Of a DNA stretch of 64,000 nt, positions 8,637 through 18,091 are shown one piece after another (within the stretch, counting starts at the first letter, position 1; every line of letters starts with the position of its first letter). The notes under the pieces are model-generated. The model had not been told where the DNA came from and ran no database searches. It saw only the letters and a list, made by a program, of their open reading frames with translations. The position numbers and the translations under genes were made by a program. The DNA is from Haladaptatus halobius (GTDB lineage: Archaea; Halobacteriota; Halobacteria; Halobacteriales; Haladaptataceae), in assembly GCF_020618475.1 (NCBI RefSeq), contig NZ_CP085340.1, positions 186,001 to 250,000 on the forward strand. The letters run 5' to 3'.

Positions 8637-9251
8637 TCAGAGTTGACAGGGTCTTCCGATTTCCTGTTCGTATCGAGTTTTGATGTTCTCGAAGAGTTCT
8701 TCCCCGAGCTGAGTCTGGAAACGCGGAGCAGCGGTTGCAAAGAATTCGTCGAGATTGCCGAACACTGAGAAGTGCTCATTTGCCTCAGTTTCATCATAGC
8801 GCCCTTTGCGTTCGTATTTGAGTGCCTGAAGGCAGCTGTCGATCAAATCCATATCTTTAATGAACTGCGCAGTTGGGGTTTGACGGGCCTCGTACTCTTC
8901 CCAAAGTGCCAGTAGCTTGCCATTCTTGAAGGGCTCAAGGAGATCATCCATTGCGTCTCGCTCTGCTGCTTCTTTTTCGTTGGCGGTGACCGCTTGTTGC
9001 CCCTGCTCTGCGCGGGTTGCGATATCTCCTGTACGTGCTTCTGCGAGGTCGTGAATGAGTGCCATCGTCGTGGCTTTCTGCTGATCAATTTCGACCTCCA
9101 CCTGATCTGCGTACAGAAAACAGAGTGTAGCTGTTCCCCACGTATGAGCGGCAACTGATTCCGGTGAGTCGATATTCCGAAGTTCCCACCCCGTACGTCG
9201 TTCATCCTTCAACTCAAGCATTTCAAGTAAGACGTCGAGTTCGTCGGTCAT
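8637..9251 (-). CDS. HD-domain hydrolase, YfbR/HDDC2-like 5'-deoxynucleotidase
   Basis: 204 residues from ATG 9251 (MTDELDVLLEMLELKDERRT). The metal-binding HD pattern is complete: H in SPESVAAHTWGTA, the HD pair in MALIHDLAEARTGDI, and D in KDMDLIDSCLQALKY. These match the HDDC2/YfbR family, which removes the phosphate from deoxynucleoside monophosphates. The frame is open further upstream to 9452, but that extension runs through repeat copy E and is unlikely to be translated. Single gene, no clear operon partner. Cytosolic housekeeping or nucleotide-pool role by family knowledge. Confidence 0.85.
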   Translation of the reverse strand: MTDELDVLLEMLELKDERRTGWELRNIDSPESVAAHTWGTATLCFLYADQVEVEIDQQKATTMALIHDLAEARTGDIATRAEQGQQAVTANEKEAAERDAMDDLLEPFKNGKLLALWEEYEARQTPTAQFIKDMDLIDSCLQALKYERKGRYDETEANEHFSVFGNLDEFFATAAPRFQTQLGEELFENIKTRYEQEIGRPCQL

Positions 9252-9400
9252 TATGTGCAGGATGGTGCGCCTGATAGTTGGGAATATCGGAATAACGACT
9301 CGCTTTAGACTAATGCCCCTTTGTAAATCTCTTGTCGAAGAGTTATGAAATTTTGCAGCTACTCGTCCTCTGAATCTCTGGTTTTCAAAAGTCGTCAGCG

Positions 9401-9430
9401 CAGAAGTTGAGACTGGCTCTCTCAATGCAT
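9401..9430 (+). repeat. 30-bp palindromic repeat, copy E
   Basis: CAGAAG, then TTGAGA-N7-TCTCAA, then TGCAT. Its downstream flank (9455-9516) matches the block 4272-4334 downstream of copy C, with roughly 100 bp less spacing. Confidence 0.85.
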
Positions 9431-9865
9431 GTACAACTGAGAATAAACGCATGGAGTGACTGATTACTTGCTGAATCAGACCATAAGTTATTTGATACTA
9501 ACTATTCTACGAATAGAGAGTAGAGGCATATGACCCGCTGGCTTGTGATTCGGCCGGTCGCTAATTCGGAGAATAGTTAGAATAATAACTAGATCCGATG
9601 TCTGAACTCCAGTTTGAAGCGCTTGCAGAAGGTAGATTGGCTGAAATCGTGCATTCTGGGCTCTCTATAGCTGGTGTAGTCTCATCTTCCCGAATTTGCT
9701 AGAAGTTGAGACTGCGTCGCTCAATGCATATGGAAGTAGCACTTGTCTCGTCACTTCGTTTCAGCAGGGCCTCACCGGAAGAGCCGATACAAAGAAAGTG
9801 AAAACAGAGTAACCAGCCATCGAAAAATGAAATGCATTCAAATACGTTGAGTACTTATCTAGGGA
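9431..9865. other. Repeat-rich noncoding stretch
   Basis: It contains the 9455-9516 block (shared with 4272-4334), the 9579-9699 block (shared with 1185-1306) and copy F of the palindrome at 9700-9729. A short frame at 9599-9700 exists only within the repeat and is not supported as a gene. 9730-9865 shows nothing recognisable. Confidence 0.6.
9700..9729 (+). repeat. 30-bp palindromic repeat, copy F
   Basis: TAGAAG, then TTGAGA-N7-GCTCAA, then TGCAT. It is preceded by the block 9579-9699, as copy B is by 1185-1306. Confidence 0.8.
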
Positions 9866-10564
9866 TCACACCTCCGTGTTCTCCATCGTCAGCGACTCTG
9901 CCAATTCGTGAAAGCTTTCGATGATCACATCAGGTTCTCTCCCGTATGGTTCCCACGCTCGGCCTTTTCGATTGAGCCAGACGCCTTGCATCCCGGCGTT
10001 CAGCGCCCCATTCACATCACTCCAACTTGCGGTTACGTGAACGAGGTTTCCGAGGGGCACGCCAATGTGTTCGGCTGTGTATTCGTATAACTCCCGTGCC
10101 GGCTTATACAGATGGATGTCATCGGCGCTAATCACACCGGTGATGACGTCTGCAAGGTTGGTATGGTCGACCAAAGAATCGAGCAGTGCTAGATCACCAT
10201 TGGAGAGGATATGAATGTCGTACCCGGTATCGCGGATGGTCTCAAGCCCTCCTCGAACATCATCGAATACATCCAATTCATGGTACACCGAGAGTATCTC
10301 CTCGATCTCATCGACGGTCAGGTCTACGTCGAAGACATCGAGGGCGTATTTGAGTGCGAGCCGGTGTCGATCTACTGCTGACCGATAGACGTTGATTTCG
10401 TTTCCAACCATCGCATATTCACGCGTGCGAAGTTGCCACACCCGGGCAAGTGCTGTGGCCTCGGGGGTATGGGCTTCAAGCGCCTTTCGCGACGACTCAA
10501 CATCTACAAGGGTGCTGTACGAATCAACAACCACCGATTCGATGCGGGATGGATCTATCCCCAT
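9866..10564 (-). CDS. HAD-superfamily hydrolase, haloacid dehalogenase type II-like
   Basis: 232 residues. Motif I is VVVDSYSTLVDV (nucleophile Asp kept; the usual Gly after Tyr is replaced by Ser), motif II is HILSNGD, motif III is the Lys in LYKPARELYEY, and motif IV is in HVTASWSDVNGALNAGM. The lengths and the K-P-x-x-x-x-Y pattern fit type II L-2-haloacid dehalogenases rather than phosphoglycolate phosphatases. It may release halide from 2-haloacids or act on a related small phosphate or ester. Monocistronic; it is separated from neighbours by about 300 bp on both sides. Confidence 0.85.
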   Translation of the reverse strand: MGIDPSRIESVVVDSYSTLVDVESSRKALEAHTPEATALARVWQLRTREYAMVGNEINVYRSAVDRHRLALKYALDVFDVDLTVDEIEEILSVYHELDVFDDVRGGLETIRDTGYDIHILSNGDLALLDSLVDHTNLADVITGVISADDIHLYKPARELYEYTAEHIGVPLGNLVHVTASWSDVNGALNAGMQGVWLNRKGRAWEPYGREPDVIIESFHELAESLTMENTEV

Positions 10565-10885
10565 GTTGATGGTAGGATTTTCTCGTTATAAATGAGTCTG
10601 GTCAAGACAATATTGGCAAAAGGTGTGGTGAGAAGTCTACTTTACCTATACCAAGCCCCAGCAACCGTATTCAGCCAATCACTGTGGTAGTCAATTAGTA
10701 CATGCTTCCGACTACTGTCTTGGATCATCTCACATGGAAATTGCTGGGGCTCTAACTGGAATACCGCCCGTCGAGGAATTGGTAGTACACAAGCTCCGTA
10801 CACATCACAATCGACGGATGACTCGGCTGCAACACTTTCAGTAAGCGATGCGACGTGCGAGAGGAATAACTCCACTTGTTGGTAA
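10565..10885. other. Intergenic with possible decayed minus-strand coding
   Basis: A minus-strand frame (10642 to about 10885) continues past the GYD gene in another phase and reads like protein (PRRAVFQLEPQQFPCEMIQD), but it has no clean start of its own and no family I recognise. It may be a gene remnant. The first part (10565-10640) carries the HAD promoter. Confidence 0.3.
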
Positions 10886-11167
10886 TCAGTCTTCAACGAG
10901 CTGAGCAAACTCGTCCATTGGAATGATTTCCATTGTCTGCATGTCCATGCCATGACTCTCAACCGCAATCCCAGCCTTGAATGCGGTATCTCGATCTGGA
11001 GCGTCAAAAATCAGCATAAAATCGTACTCGCCAAGAATCGCAAAACTCCCTTCGAGATCAACCCCAAATTCATTGAATTCGGCACGAATATCGCCCCAGG
11101 TCGATGCAAGTTCTTGGCTATTTTGGATCTGCTCGCGAATATCAATGAGTGCAACGTATTTTGCCAT
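10886..11167 (-). CDS. GYD-domain protein
   Basis: 93 residues, MAKYVALIDIREQIQNSQEL at the start. The ferredoxin-like alpha/beta fold of the GYD family (PF08734) is indicated by the central GSFAILGEYDFMLIFDAPD segment, in which G-x-Y-D is the family signature, followed by a helix and a strand ending MQTMEIIPMDEFAQLVED. Function of the family is unknown; members are small, cytosolic and widespread in haloarchaea. The glutamate in GEYD replaces the usual Gly/His variability and is not alarming. It stands alone. Confidence 0.8.
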   Translation of the reverse strand: MAKYVALIDIREQIQNSQELASTWGDIRAEFNEFGVDLEGSFAILGEYDFMLIFDAPDRDTAFKAGIAVESHGMDMQTMEIIPMDEFAQLVED

Positions 11168-11382
11168 AGCGTATGTTTGAGCTTCAGTCTCAAAGCTGTT
11201 CGCGCTATCTATTAGTATTGAGTTTTAAATTATCAATTAGATGTCTAAATTCACTACTTCTGAAAATCATAAGCGGAAGTGCAATACCCTCGCGAGGGGT
11301 AGTCGAAAATCTGCGTGTGAGCTCCTCTCACTGAGATGCATATCCAGAGAGTGATCGCCGAGATCCTTTTACGGTGCTAGCG

Positions 11383-11583
11383 TCACGCGTTGTTCATCCG
11401 CTGGCTCGTCGTCTCACCGCATATTTGGCACGTCGCAATGCGGTATGGTTCGCGCGAGAACTCGGCGTTCTCTTTCTTTTTGCTCTCTGTCCGAATCTCA
11501 ACTGTAACTGTATGCGAAGTCTCACGGTCGCAGTTCTCACATCGTTCAATCACCGTCTGAGATCTTTGGTGTTTCGCTGTCAT
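11383..11583 (-). CDS. Small zinc-ribbon-like protein
   Basis: 66 residues from ATG 11583 (MTAKHQRSQTVIERCENCDR). Two cysteine pairs, CENC near residue 15 and CQIC near residue 53, would bind one zinc, with a charged strand-rich middle (VTVEIRTESKKKENAEFSRE). It resembles the short haloarchaeal DUF7835-type putative zinc-binding proteins. The frame is open up to 11625, but the internal ATG matches the family start. Role unknown; nucleic-acid or protein binding is a guess. Confidence 0.7.
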   Translation of the reverse strand: MTAKHQRSQTVIERCENCDRETSHTVTVEIRTESKKKENAEFSREPYRIATCQICGETTSQRMNNA

Positions 11584-12109
11584 GGTGACTCTCTCCCTCA
11601 ATTGGGGAACTACTAATACAAGCATAAACAGCGACCTTCGTTAGCCTGTGTTTGATTGGTTTGACTCCATTAATGGAGAGAGATATCTTGTAAACGGTCG
11701 AATAGAGGAACTGAGTAGTTCAGGGAAAATCATCAATAAGGGGATGACAATACGAAAGAGGGATGATTTCAATGCATTCTATCACTAAAGTCGGAGACGC
11801 CTAACGATACGTCCACAAGTTTCTGAAAGGGATGGACGAAGACAGCATCTTTGGAAAGACGCACTATCATCTAATTTATGTAATACACCATGAGAAGAAC
11901 TCTCGATTGGGTAAATACATTAGTAAATGAACTACAACAGAGCGAAGATTGGTCCATTATTATGATTGAGACAGATGTTACCTGGTGCTATCTATTCTCA
12001 GAATAGGACTCCACGTGAAAGCACCAAATCATAGGTACACCCTTCAAGGGGTCCATCGGGCCACCGTTTTTACTCTGGATGTCGTAGTTGAGAGTCGGTG
12101 GATCGAAGC
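11584..12109. other. Gene-poor AT-rich stretch with decayed coding traces
   Basis: Near 11773 a plus-strand frame begins MHSITKVGDA, meets TAA, and then reads on as RYVHKFLKGMDEDSIFGKTH to a TGA near 11928. This could be an old gene remnant with a nonsense codon, but the family is not recognised. The rest shows nothing. Confidence 0.35.
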
Positions 12110-12436
12110 ATGGGGGAAAATCACGCAACGGCAAGTTATTCCGAATTTGCTGAATTCGGCTTGTTAGAAGATGTAGAGGTTGATGAATTTCTCGAAGCCT
12201 ATGACGCCACTCATTTCGACCTCAAAGACGTCGACGGATTGCTCGAACATGAGCTACTTCGCGACCAAAATAACTAGTGGGTTCACTATCTGCACTGGGA
12301 GAGCGAAGAACAGGCCCATCAAGCACGAAAGCTTGTACCGAAATTAGAGACAATGCAGCATTTCTTTTCTTTTATGGATCCAGAGAACGATCATCTCCGG
12401 TACTTTGAGGTGGTGCGTCCTCCTCAGAAGTTATGA
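12110..12436 (+). pseudogene. ABM/NIPSNAP-like small protein with an amber stop
   Basis: From ATG 12110 the frame reads MGENHATASYSEFAEFGLLE and KDVDGLLEHELLRDQNN, then TAG at 12275-12277. It continues in the same frame as WVHYLHWESEEQAHQARKLV and MQHFFSFMDPENDHLRYFEV to TGA at 12436. The WV-x-HWES-x-E-x-A-x-x-A pattern and the closing F-E-V-V-R are typical of small ferredoxin-like antibiotic-biosynthesis-monooxygenase/NIPSNAP-type proteins in haloarchaea. Without the stop it would be 108 residues. One nonsense mutation is the simplest explanation. Confidence 0.65.
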
Positions 12437-12896
12437 TTTATCTATCACTCGATATTCGATTTACAGAGGAGTTGTGTCGAGGTACAAAGAGAGCTGATTC
12501 AATTAATTCTAAAAGTAAGCTTGCATACAACTGGCTGGGCTTAGTACCGGAGACATCGTCGTAGGGTTTTCGTCTGTACTTTTTGTTCACTCTCGCTACT
12601 GGTTCGCTTTCATGGCTTCACTTCGAAGAGTCGCATCCAGGCGAAAAGAATGAGGCTACCAGCCCATCACAAGTTGGGGCAACATTTGATCAGCGGCTCA
12701 ACCAGTGGCCATTGTTCATTCCACCAGCCGTCCAATAAGAGATTCATGCAACGTTGCAGGAGGTGGTAACCGGCATTCTTGTTCGCGAACGAGGCTATTC
12801 ACAACAGAAGGTATCACTCTATCCAATGTAACGCCTACAGGACTCCCATGGATAGCGAACGCATGAATAAAAGAGTGAATCTTCCGAACACTTTTC
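12437..12896. other. Intergenic with a possible decayed frame
   Basis: A plus-strand frame around 12575-12831 reads LFTLATGSLSWLHFEESHPG, then FDQRLNQWPLFIPPAVQ, a TAA, and then EIHATLQEVVTGILVRERGY. It has no clear start and no recognised family. Likely a remnant; nothing else supported. Confidence 0.3.
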
Positions 12897-13352
12897 TTAG
12901 GTCTCCTCAGCGATGATCTCCTCAGAGGGGATCACTCCCAGCTGTTCCATGAACCCGAGCGTATCGAACATGAGCCATGTTTCCGCCAGTTTGCCGTCTT
13001 CGATCCGATCGAATTCCGTGCCGGTGACCTCGAACTCCTTGCCAGTCGGCTCGAGATCTGGTAGATCCGGTAGCGGTCCCTCGTGGGTTCCACGTGTGAC
13101 AAAGCGAACCGCGACGAGGTCATCTTCGGCGATGAGGGATTCTATCGTGGCATCGAGATCCGGGAAGGCGTCCCGATATGTCTTGACATGCTCTTTGAGT
13201 CCGTCAGGTCCGCGCACCTCCTCAGGAGAAGTAGGATCGTGCAGCACGTAGTCGTCGCTCACCATCTCGTCGATGAGATCGACGTTTCCCTCGGTGTACA
13301 CCTCAAACGAGGTGCGCTCGACAAGCTCTTTGTTCTCTTCTGGTGTTGACAT
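12897..13352 (-). CDS. SnoaL-like ester cyclase/polyketide cyclase-like protein (copy 1)
   Basis: 151 residues from ATG 13352 (MSTPEENKELVERTSFEVYT). The cone-shaped alpha+beta barrel of the SnoaL family (PF07366) is indicated by EGNVDLIDEMVSDDYVLHDP, then YRDAFPDLDATIESLIAEDD and the closing KLAETWLMFDTLGFMEQLG. The acidic residue in the F-P-D-L segment corresponds to the SnoaL catalytic region. Its true substrate is unknown; family members range from cyclases to stress-response proteins. It lies a few kb from a flavin oxidase, and a second SnoaL/oxidase pair occurs at 18-20 kb. Confidence 0.85.
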   Translation of the reverse strand: MSTPEENKELVERTSFEVYTEGNVDLIDEMVSDDYVLHDPTSPEEVRGPDGLKEHVKTYRDAFPDLDATIESLIAEDDLVAVRFVTRGTHEGPLPDLPDLEPTGKEFEVTGTEFDRIEDGKLAETWLMFDTLGFMEQLGVIPSEEIIAEET

Positions 13353-13709
13353 TGTTCCCCTCCCTAGTGATAGAGAGGCGAGGAACCAGCAAAAAGGTTG
13401 TGAGACAATCTCTATCATCTATCTATTTGCCTTACACTGTTAAGAAATTTCTTCGTTTTTCTCGTGTCTGGTCAAGTTTTCGTAGGTTCGTCTTCTCTAT
13501 ATGTTCAGGCTCTTTTATATGGGAGGTACTATGGCGCCTCCCTAAAACTTATGATTAGTTGAATTTAAGCACAAATTCGATGAGCCTTTTCTAGTACTAT
13601 TTCGATAATAACAATGGCTGAAAACTAATCTTCATTCCTGTCTCAGACACCACCCTGTAATGGCAGGGAAAGACCTATGGACTTGTACAGCTAGAGGAAG
13701 GGCGTTCTA
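13353..13709. other. Divergent intergenic region
   Basis: 357 bp between the minus-strand SnoaL-like gene and the plus-strand TAT protein. It is AT-rich around 13540-13640. No gene seen. Confidence 0.5.
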
Positions 13710-14612
13710 ATGCCAGCCTCTGATCGTAATTACCAACTAATGAAAGGGAAACACCACGGAGAGACAGCATATGATAAGTTCCGGTTGCCTCGCCGCCGGT
13801 TCTTGAAAGTCACCGGCTGCGCCGGTCTAGCTGGCGGACTCCTCCCAAAAACAGTCACAGCGGCCCAAGACGGACAGGACGGCTTTCCGCCTGACAAAGG
13901 AACCGAGTGGGGTAGATCCGTCAGATTGGGTAATGGTGAAATCAGAACATTCGTGACACGCAGAGAGCGGATTCTAAGGAAGGACAGACCCACTTTAGTC
14001 GGAATTTGGTTTTCGACCGATGCATTATCGGATTTGCCACCTGATCACACGGAGGATCTGATTGATTTTCCGGCAACAGATATCACGCCGTTTACGTTCG
14101 CTCAGATCAACTGGAATCCACACGGCCACGCTCCCGACGGCATTTACAATATCCCACACTTCGACTTCCATTACTATCTGACTAACAGATCGATCTTAAA
14201 TCAGATCGACCTGGGCTCCTGTGAAGGAGTTGAATCACCCGTCTCCTGCGAAACGTATGAACGTGCTACTGAACAGCTGCCATCTAAAGAGATGCCGCCA
14301 GGCTATAATGACGTGGAGGCTGTCGAGCCGCGGATGGGGAACCACCTAATCGACCCGACCGCGCTGGAGTTCCAAGGCACGCGGTTTGCCCACACGTTCA
14401 TCTGGGGAGCCTTCGACGGCCGCCTCATCTTCTTCGAGCCGATGATCACGAAGGAGTTTTTTGAACAACGCAATGAGGAAGTGAGAACCTCGATCGTGAC
14501 GCCCGAAACGTTTCCTGAAGCCGGGTGGTATCCGACGACGTACGTCATCCGCTATCTGGAGAATCAAAACGCGTATACAGTTACGCTTGAGGAGTTCAAA
14601 AAATTCGAATGA
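13710..14612 (+). CDS. TAT-exported protein, DUF5602/TTHB210-like
   Basis: 300 residues. A twin-arginine signal lies near residues 26-50: LPRRRFLKVTGCAGLAGGLL, with cleavage likely after VTAAQ. The mature part contains a histidine-rich motif, WNPHGHAPDGIYNIPHFDFH, which looks like a metal site, and two cysteines (LGSCEGVESPVSCETYE) that could form a disulfide. The PHGH...HFDFHYY pattern resembles DUF5602 (TTHB210-like) secreted proteins; I am moderately sure of this. A second in-frame ATG 11 codons in (MKGKHHGETAYDKF) is an alternative start. Exported folded, so probably a cofactor- or metal-containing extracellular protein. No operon partners. Confidence 0.75.
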   Translation: MPASDRNYQLMKGKHHGETAYDKFRLPRRRFLKVTGCAGLAGGLLPKTVTAAQDGQDGFPPDKGTEWGRSVRLGNGEIRTFVTRRERILRKDRPTLVGIWFSTDALSDLPPDHTEDLIDFPATDITPFTFAQINWNPHGHAPDGIYNIPHFDFHYYLTNRSILNQIDLGSCEGVESPVSCETYERATEQLPSKEMPPGYNDVEAVEPRMGNHLIDPTALEFQGTRFAHTFIWGAFDGRLIFFEPMITKEFFEQRNEEVRTSIVTPETFPEAGWYPTTYVIRYLENQNAYTVTLEEFKKFE

Positions 14613-15186
14613 GCGCTGAGTATGCGCCCTGTCCCTTCCACTCTCAGATGATTTCAACAGTTCGCGGCGGAATACCCGTCGCCTGTGAATGTCTGGCGGA
14701 CTCGGATGTCGAGGGTGAGTATATGAAGCTACACAGTGCTCGTCGCGGTCTCGGCGCTGAATTGTATCGGGCAAATCTCACTGGTGCACAAGCTGTGCTG
14801 CGTCATTCGTCGATGGTGTTCACGAACCAGAGCTATTTACATAGCGAGGCTGGTGAGAGTAGTGATGTAATCGATAGCACTTAAGGAGGGATGAGAGCGA
14901 GCGGTAAACGCCAATCCCAAGCAAAAGTAGGGTGTATTCGCGTGATCATGGCGCTGGTGGACGCAGTTTCGCGAACTCGTGGTCAATGCATCGTTCACAA
15001 TATCGGAATTGAACTCTCCTGATGCACAACGTCAAATCAAACCACTAGACAGTGGATAGAAAGTGTATGATTAATTTAGGGCGCATATTCATCACTTGGA
15101 CTAGAAATTTTGTAGCTTGGTTCGTGATCTGTCCTACCACCATATTTTAGTGATGGTGTATGGTACCGCACAACGGGGGTTCAACC
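14613..15186. other. Intergenic, no supportable gene
   Basis: About 570 bp. Open frames here (for example 14609-14884 plus, and 14346-14774 minus overlapping the TAT gene) have non-haloarchaeal composition and no family. The promoter of the flavin oxidase is expected near 15100-15160. Confidence 0.5.
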
Positions 15187-16587
15187 ATGACATTTGCCGC
15201 ACACCGCCCGGTTAATAAGGAGGCAGTTGAAGAATTGAAAACTGGATTTCGAGGAGAGGTACTCCAACCGGACGAAGATGGTTACGACGAGGCGCGGTCA
15301 ATCTGGAACGCGATAATCGACCGCCGACCAGCGGTTATCGCACAGCCTGCGGGCGCTGCGGACGTCATCAGCTCTGTGAACTTCGGGCAGGAGCATGATC
15401 TTCAGATCGCTGTCAAGGGCGGCGGTCACAACGTAGCGGGCAACGCAGTCTGCGATTACGGACTCATGATCGACCTCTCGCTGATGGACTCAGTCCAAGT
15501 TAATCCCGACGGGAACACTGCGCGCGTCGAAGCCGGAGCGACGCTCGGCGACGTCGACCACGAGACGCAGGCGTTCGGCCTCGCCACGCCACTCGGCATC
15601 AACTCGACGACGGGCGTCGCGGGGCTCACACTTGGCGGCGGCTTCGGGTGGCTCTCGCGCAAGTATGGTCTGACGATCGACAACCTCCTGTCAGCCGACG
15701 TGGTCACCTCCGACGGCGAACTCGTCCGCGCCAGTGAGGACGAGAATCCGGACCTGTTCTGGGGGATCCGTGGCGGCAGCGGGAACTTCGGGATCGTGAC
15801 TTCGTTCGAATTCCGACTCCACGAAGTCGGTCCCGAAGTGTTCTGTGGACCGATCGTCTACTCGCATGACGATGCGGCAGAAGTGCTGGAATTCGTCCGT
15901 GAGTTTAGCGAAAATGCACCGAACGAAGTCGTTGCGTGGCCCGTACTACGGAAGGCACCGCCACTTCCGTTTCTCCCCGAAGAGGCTCACGGAACTGACG
16001 TGTGTATCGTGGCTGCGTTCTACGCCGGCAGTGTGGGGGAAGGGAAAGACGCGCTTGCCCCGCTTCAAGAGTTCGGCGATCCCATCGCCGATGCAGTCGA
16101 ACCGCATCCCTACGTCGGATGGCAGCAGGCATTCGATCCACTGCTCGAACCCGGGCTGCGGAATTACTGGAAGACGCATAACTTCGAGGAGCTTAACGAT
16201 GAGGTTATCGAGACGGCTCTCGAGTACGCTAGGACCGTTCCATCACCGCATACGGAGATCATCTTCGGCCGACTCGGCGGGGCCGTCAACGACATTCCGG
16301 TGGACGCGACTGCCTATCCCCATCGTGACGTCAACTACGTATTGAACGTCCATACCCGATGGGAGGACGCTTCGCAGGACGAGGAGTGTATAGAGTGGGT
16401 TCGCGACCTCCACGATAAGCTGGCACCCTACGCGACGGGTGGCGCGTACGTCAACTTCATTACTGAACGCGAAGGCGAAGAGGATCGTGCCTATGAGGAA
16501 AACTACGACCGCTTGGTGGAGTTGAAAAACGAGTGGGATCCGGAGAACGTATTCCGGATGAATCAGAATATCGAACCAACTGGCTAA
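15187..16587 (+). CDS. FAD-linked oxidase, 6-hydroxynicotine oxidase/berberine-bridge family (copy 1)
   Basis: 466 residues from ATG 15187, chosen to match the start of its paralogue at 20131; an in-frame start at 15160 would add nine residues. The PCMH-type FAD domain (about 45-220) has AVKGGGHNVAGNAVCDYGLM, whose His (residue 81) is the site of covalent FAD attachment in this family, and TGVAGLTLGGGFGWLSRKYG. The cysteine used for a second flavin bond in berberine-bridge enzymes is absent, as in 6-hydroxy-D-nicotine oxidase. The BBE C-terminal motif is NYDRLVELKNEWDPENVFRM. It probably oxidises an amine, alcohol or sugar using O2. Confidence 0.9.
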   Translation: MTFAAHRPVNKEAVEELKTGFRGEVLQPDEDGYDEARSIWNAIIDRRPAVIAQPAGAADVISSVNFGQEHDLQIAVKGGGHNVAGNAVCDYGLMIDLSLMDSVQVNPDGNTARVEAGATLGDVDHETQAFGLATPLGINSTTGVAGLTLGGGFGWLSRKYGLTIDNLLSADVVTSDGELVRASEDENPDLFWGIRGGSGNFGIVTSFEFRLHEVGPEVFCGPIVYSHDDAAEVLEFVREFSENAPNEVVAWPVLRKAPPLPFLPEEAHGTDVCIVAAFYAGSVGEGKDALAPLQEFGDPIADAVEPHPYVGWQQAFDPLLEPGLRNYWKTHNFEELNDEVIETALEYARTVPSPHTEIIFGRLGGAVNDIPVDATAYPHRDVNYVLNVHTRWEDASQDEECIEWVRDLHDKLAPYATGGAYVNFITEREGEEDRAYEENYDRLVELKNEWDPENVFRMNQNIEPTG

Positions 16588-16776
16588 TGACTCGACCTTT
16601 CCGACATTAGTTAGTTAAGGATTCAATAGAGTTTGTCGGACAGAAATGGTCTGATGAGACACAGTACGCGTATGCAGCATGTTCCGAGGTGCATCCATTG
16701 AGGAGTATAATCGCTCAAGACGGGGGTTGGATTCATCAAGACAACCGCGGTTTATTCGATGAATGCGGCTGGTGCC

Positions 16777-17373
16777 TCACGCCTGAGGCTCGCGTAGCAT
16801 CGGAATGAGGGGCGGCATCGTGTCCCCATGGATCGTGCCGAGTATCTCGAACCCTTGCCGGACATAGAGTGAGATATTCTGGGGGTTACTTGATTCGAGA
16901 TATGCAAGGGTATCCTCTTCATCACATGTAGCGAGTGCGTGTTTCATCAGTGCTGACCCAGATCCCCTACGCTGTTGGGTGGGATCGGCACCGATGGCCG
17001 GTAAGTACCAGAATGGCTCGTTGGGATGATAGTTGTCGACCTGCTCGAGAACTGACCATGCCTGCTCTTGGCGCTTCGCCGATAGGGTCTCCTGAAACAG
17101 CGCACCTATCGCCTCTTCGTCTAGGGGCATATCTGGTGGAAGCCAAAGCGCAGCTGCGCCGAAATCGTGAACGTAATGGGCCGTACCGTGGTCAAATGCC
17201 TTGCCACCGAGTCGCTTTAGAAACTCCGGAAAATATTGCATGTAGTCATGCGAATTAGGGTAGAACCACCGCATAACCGGGTCTGAACTGAACGCGAGTA
17301 CGAGAGTATCGATAACGTGCTATTCATCGGCCTTCGCTGCAGTTTTGATCTCAGGAGTTTCTTGGGCTGTCAT
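16777..17373 (-). pseudogene. GNAT N-acetyltransferase with an amber stop near its start
   Basis: From ATG 17373 the minus-strand frame reads MTAQETPEIKTAAKADE, then TAG at 17320-17322, then HVIDTLVLAFSSDPVMRWFY and on to 16777. The GNAT fold is clear downstream: WYLPAIGADPTQQRRGSGSA is the acetyl-CoA-binding motif A, followed by LESSNPQNISLYVRQGFEIL. The typical N-terminal strand-helix is split by the stop. Restarting at the internal ATG (17274) would lose the first helix and strand, so activity is doubtful. Whole length would be 198 residues, normal for the family. Confidence 0.7.
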
Positions 17374-18091
17374 TGTAATTTCCTGATTCCTCGTAAGGTC
17401 GGTTGTAAGCCATTACTGGGATCGCCGACCTGTCTGGACGATTTCCGATAAAGAATTATAATCGACCTTATCGGGGAGTCATAATTCTAGACACCATCAA
17501 CATACCATAATCTTTCATGGAGAATTATAGCAGTTCACCTATCCTGTATATTCGAGATGAACAGACAGCCGAATGCATCACTCGACGGTTAGGAACGTTC
17601 TAAGTGGATTGTCCAACAAATTCATACCTGGTTACGTTTCCTATTGGAGGTAGACCTTTACTGTAGTGTCAAATCAGGATCAGGTGAGCCAGCGAATGAG
17701 CCGTCGAACATGATCCATGGCCATACCGTTCGTTGCTGTTTTTGTAGAATGCGAAACTCTACGTGTCCGGGTTTCCAGTCCAGGCTAATCGGCATAATTT
17801 CGTTGGAGTTTACCGCATGCGATCTTTTTCTTTTCCGGATGCGTTCGCCATGAATCACGGGTTGCTCTCGACTGCATTGACGTACATATGTTCGCCACGG
17901 AAGCGAACGTTCCCACGCGCAAACCCCGTAGGGCGAGGATACGAGCGTGGACAGCTATATAGATGGTTGTGCCGACGTCTTGCTGAGCGACCGATGAATG
18001 AATGTATCCACCGGTTACCTCCGCGTCAACAGGTACCTCATAAGTGAAACGCTAGAAAGATAGCCATGTAACATCACTATACGTTGGAGGA
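17374..18091. other. 718-bp gene-poor stretch
   Basis: A minus-strand frame at 17658-17858 (66 residues, NEIMPISLDWKPGHVEFRIL and WPWIMFDGSFAGSPDPDL) reads like protein and may be a small gene or a C-terminal fragment; family not recognised, confidence low. 17374-17640 is AT-rich with TTATAA/ATAATT runs and no gene. Confidence 0.4.

Noticed and set aside
549..9729. The six 30-bp palindromes as a CRISPR array
   Set aside because: Spacing ranges from about 300 bp to several kb and no cas genes are present.
14609..14884. 91-residue plus-strand frame after the TAT protein
   Set aside because: No family, no promoter logic, cysteine-rich start; probably chance.
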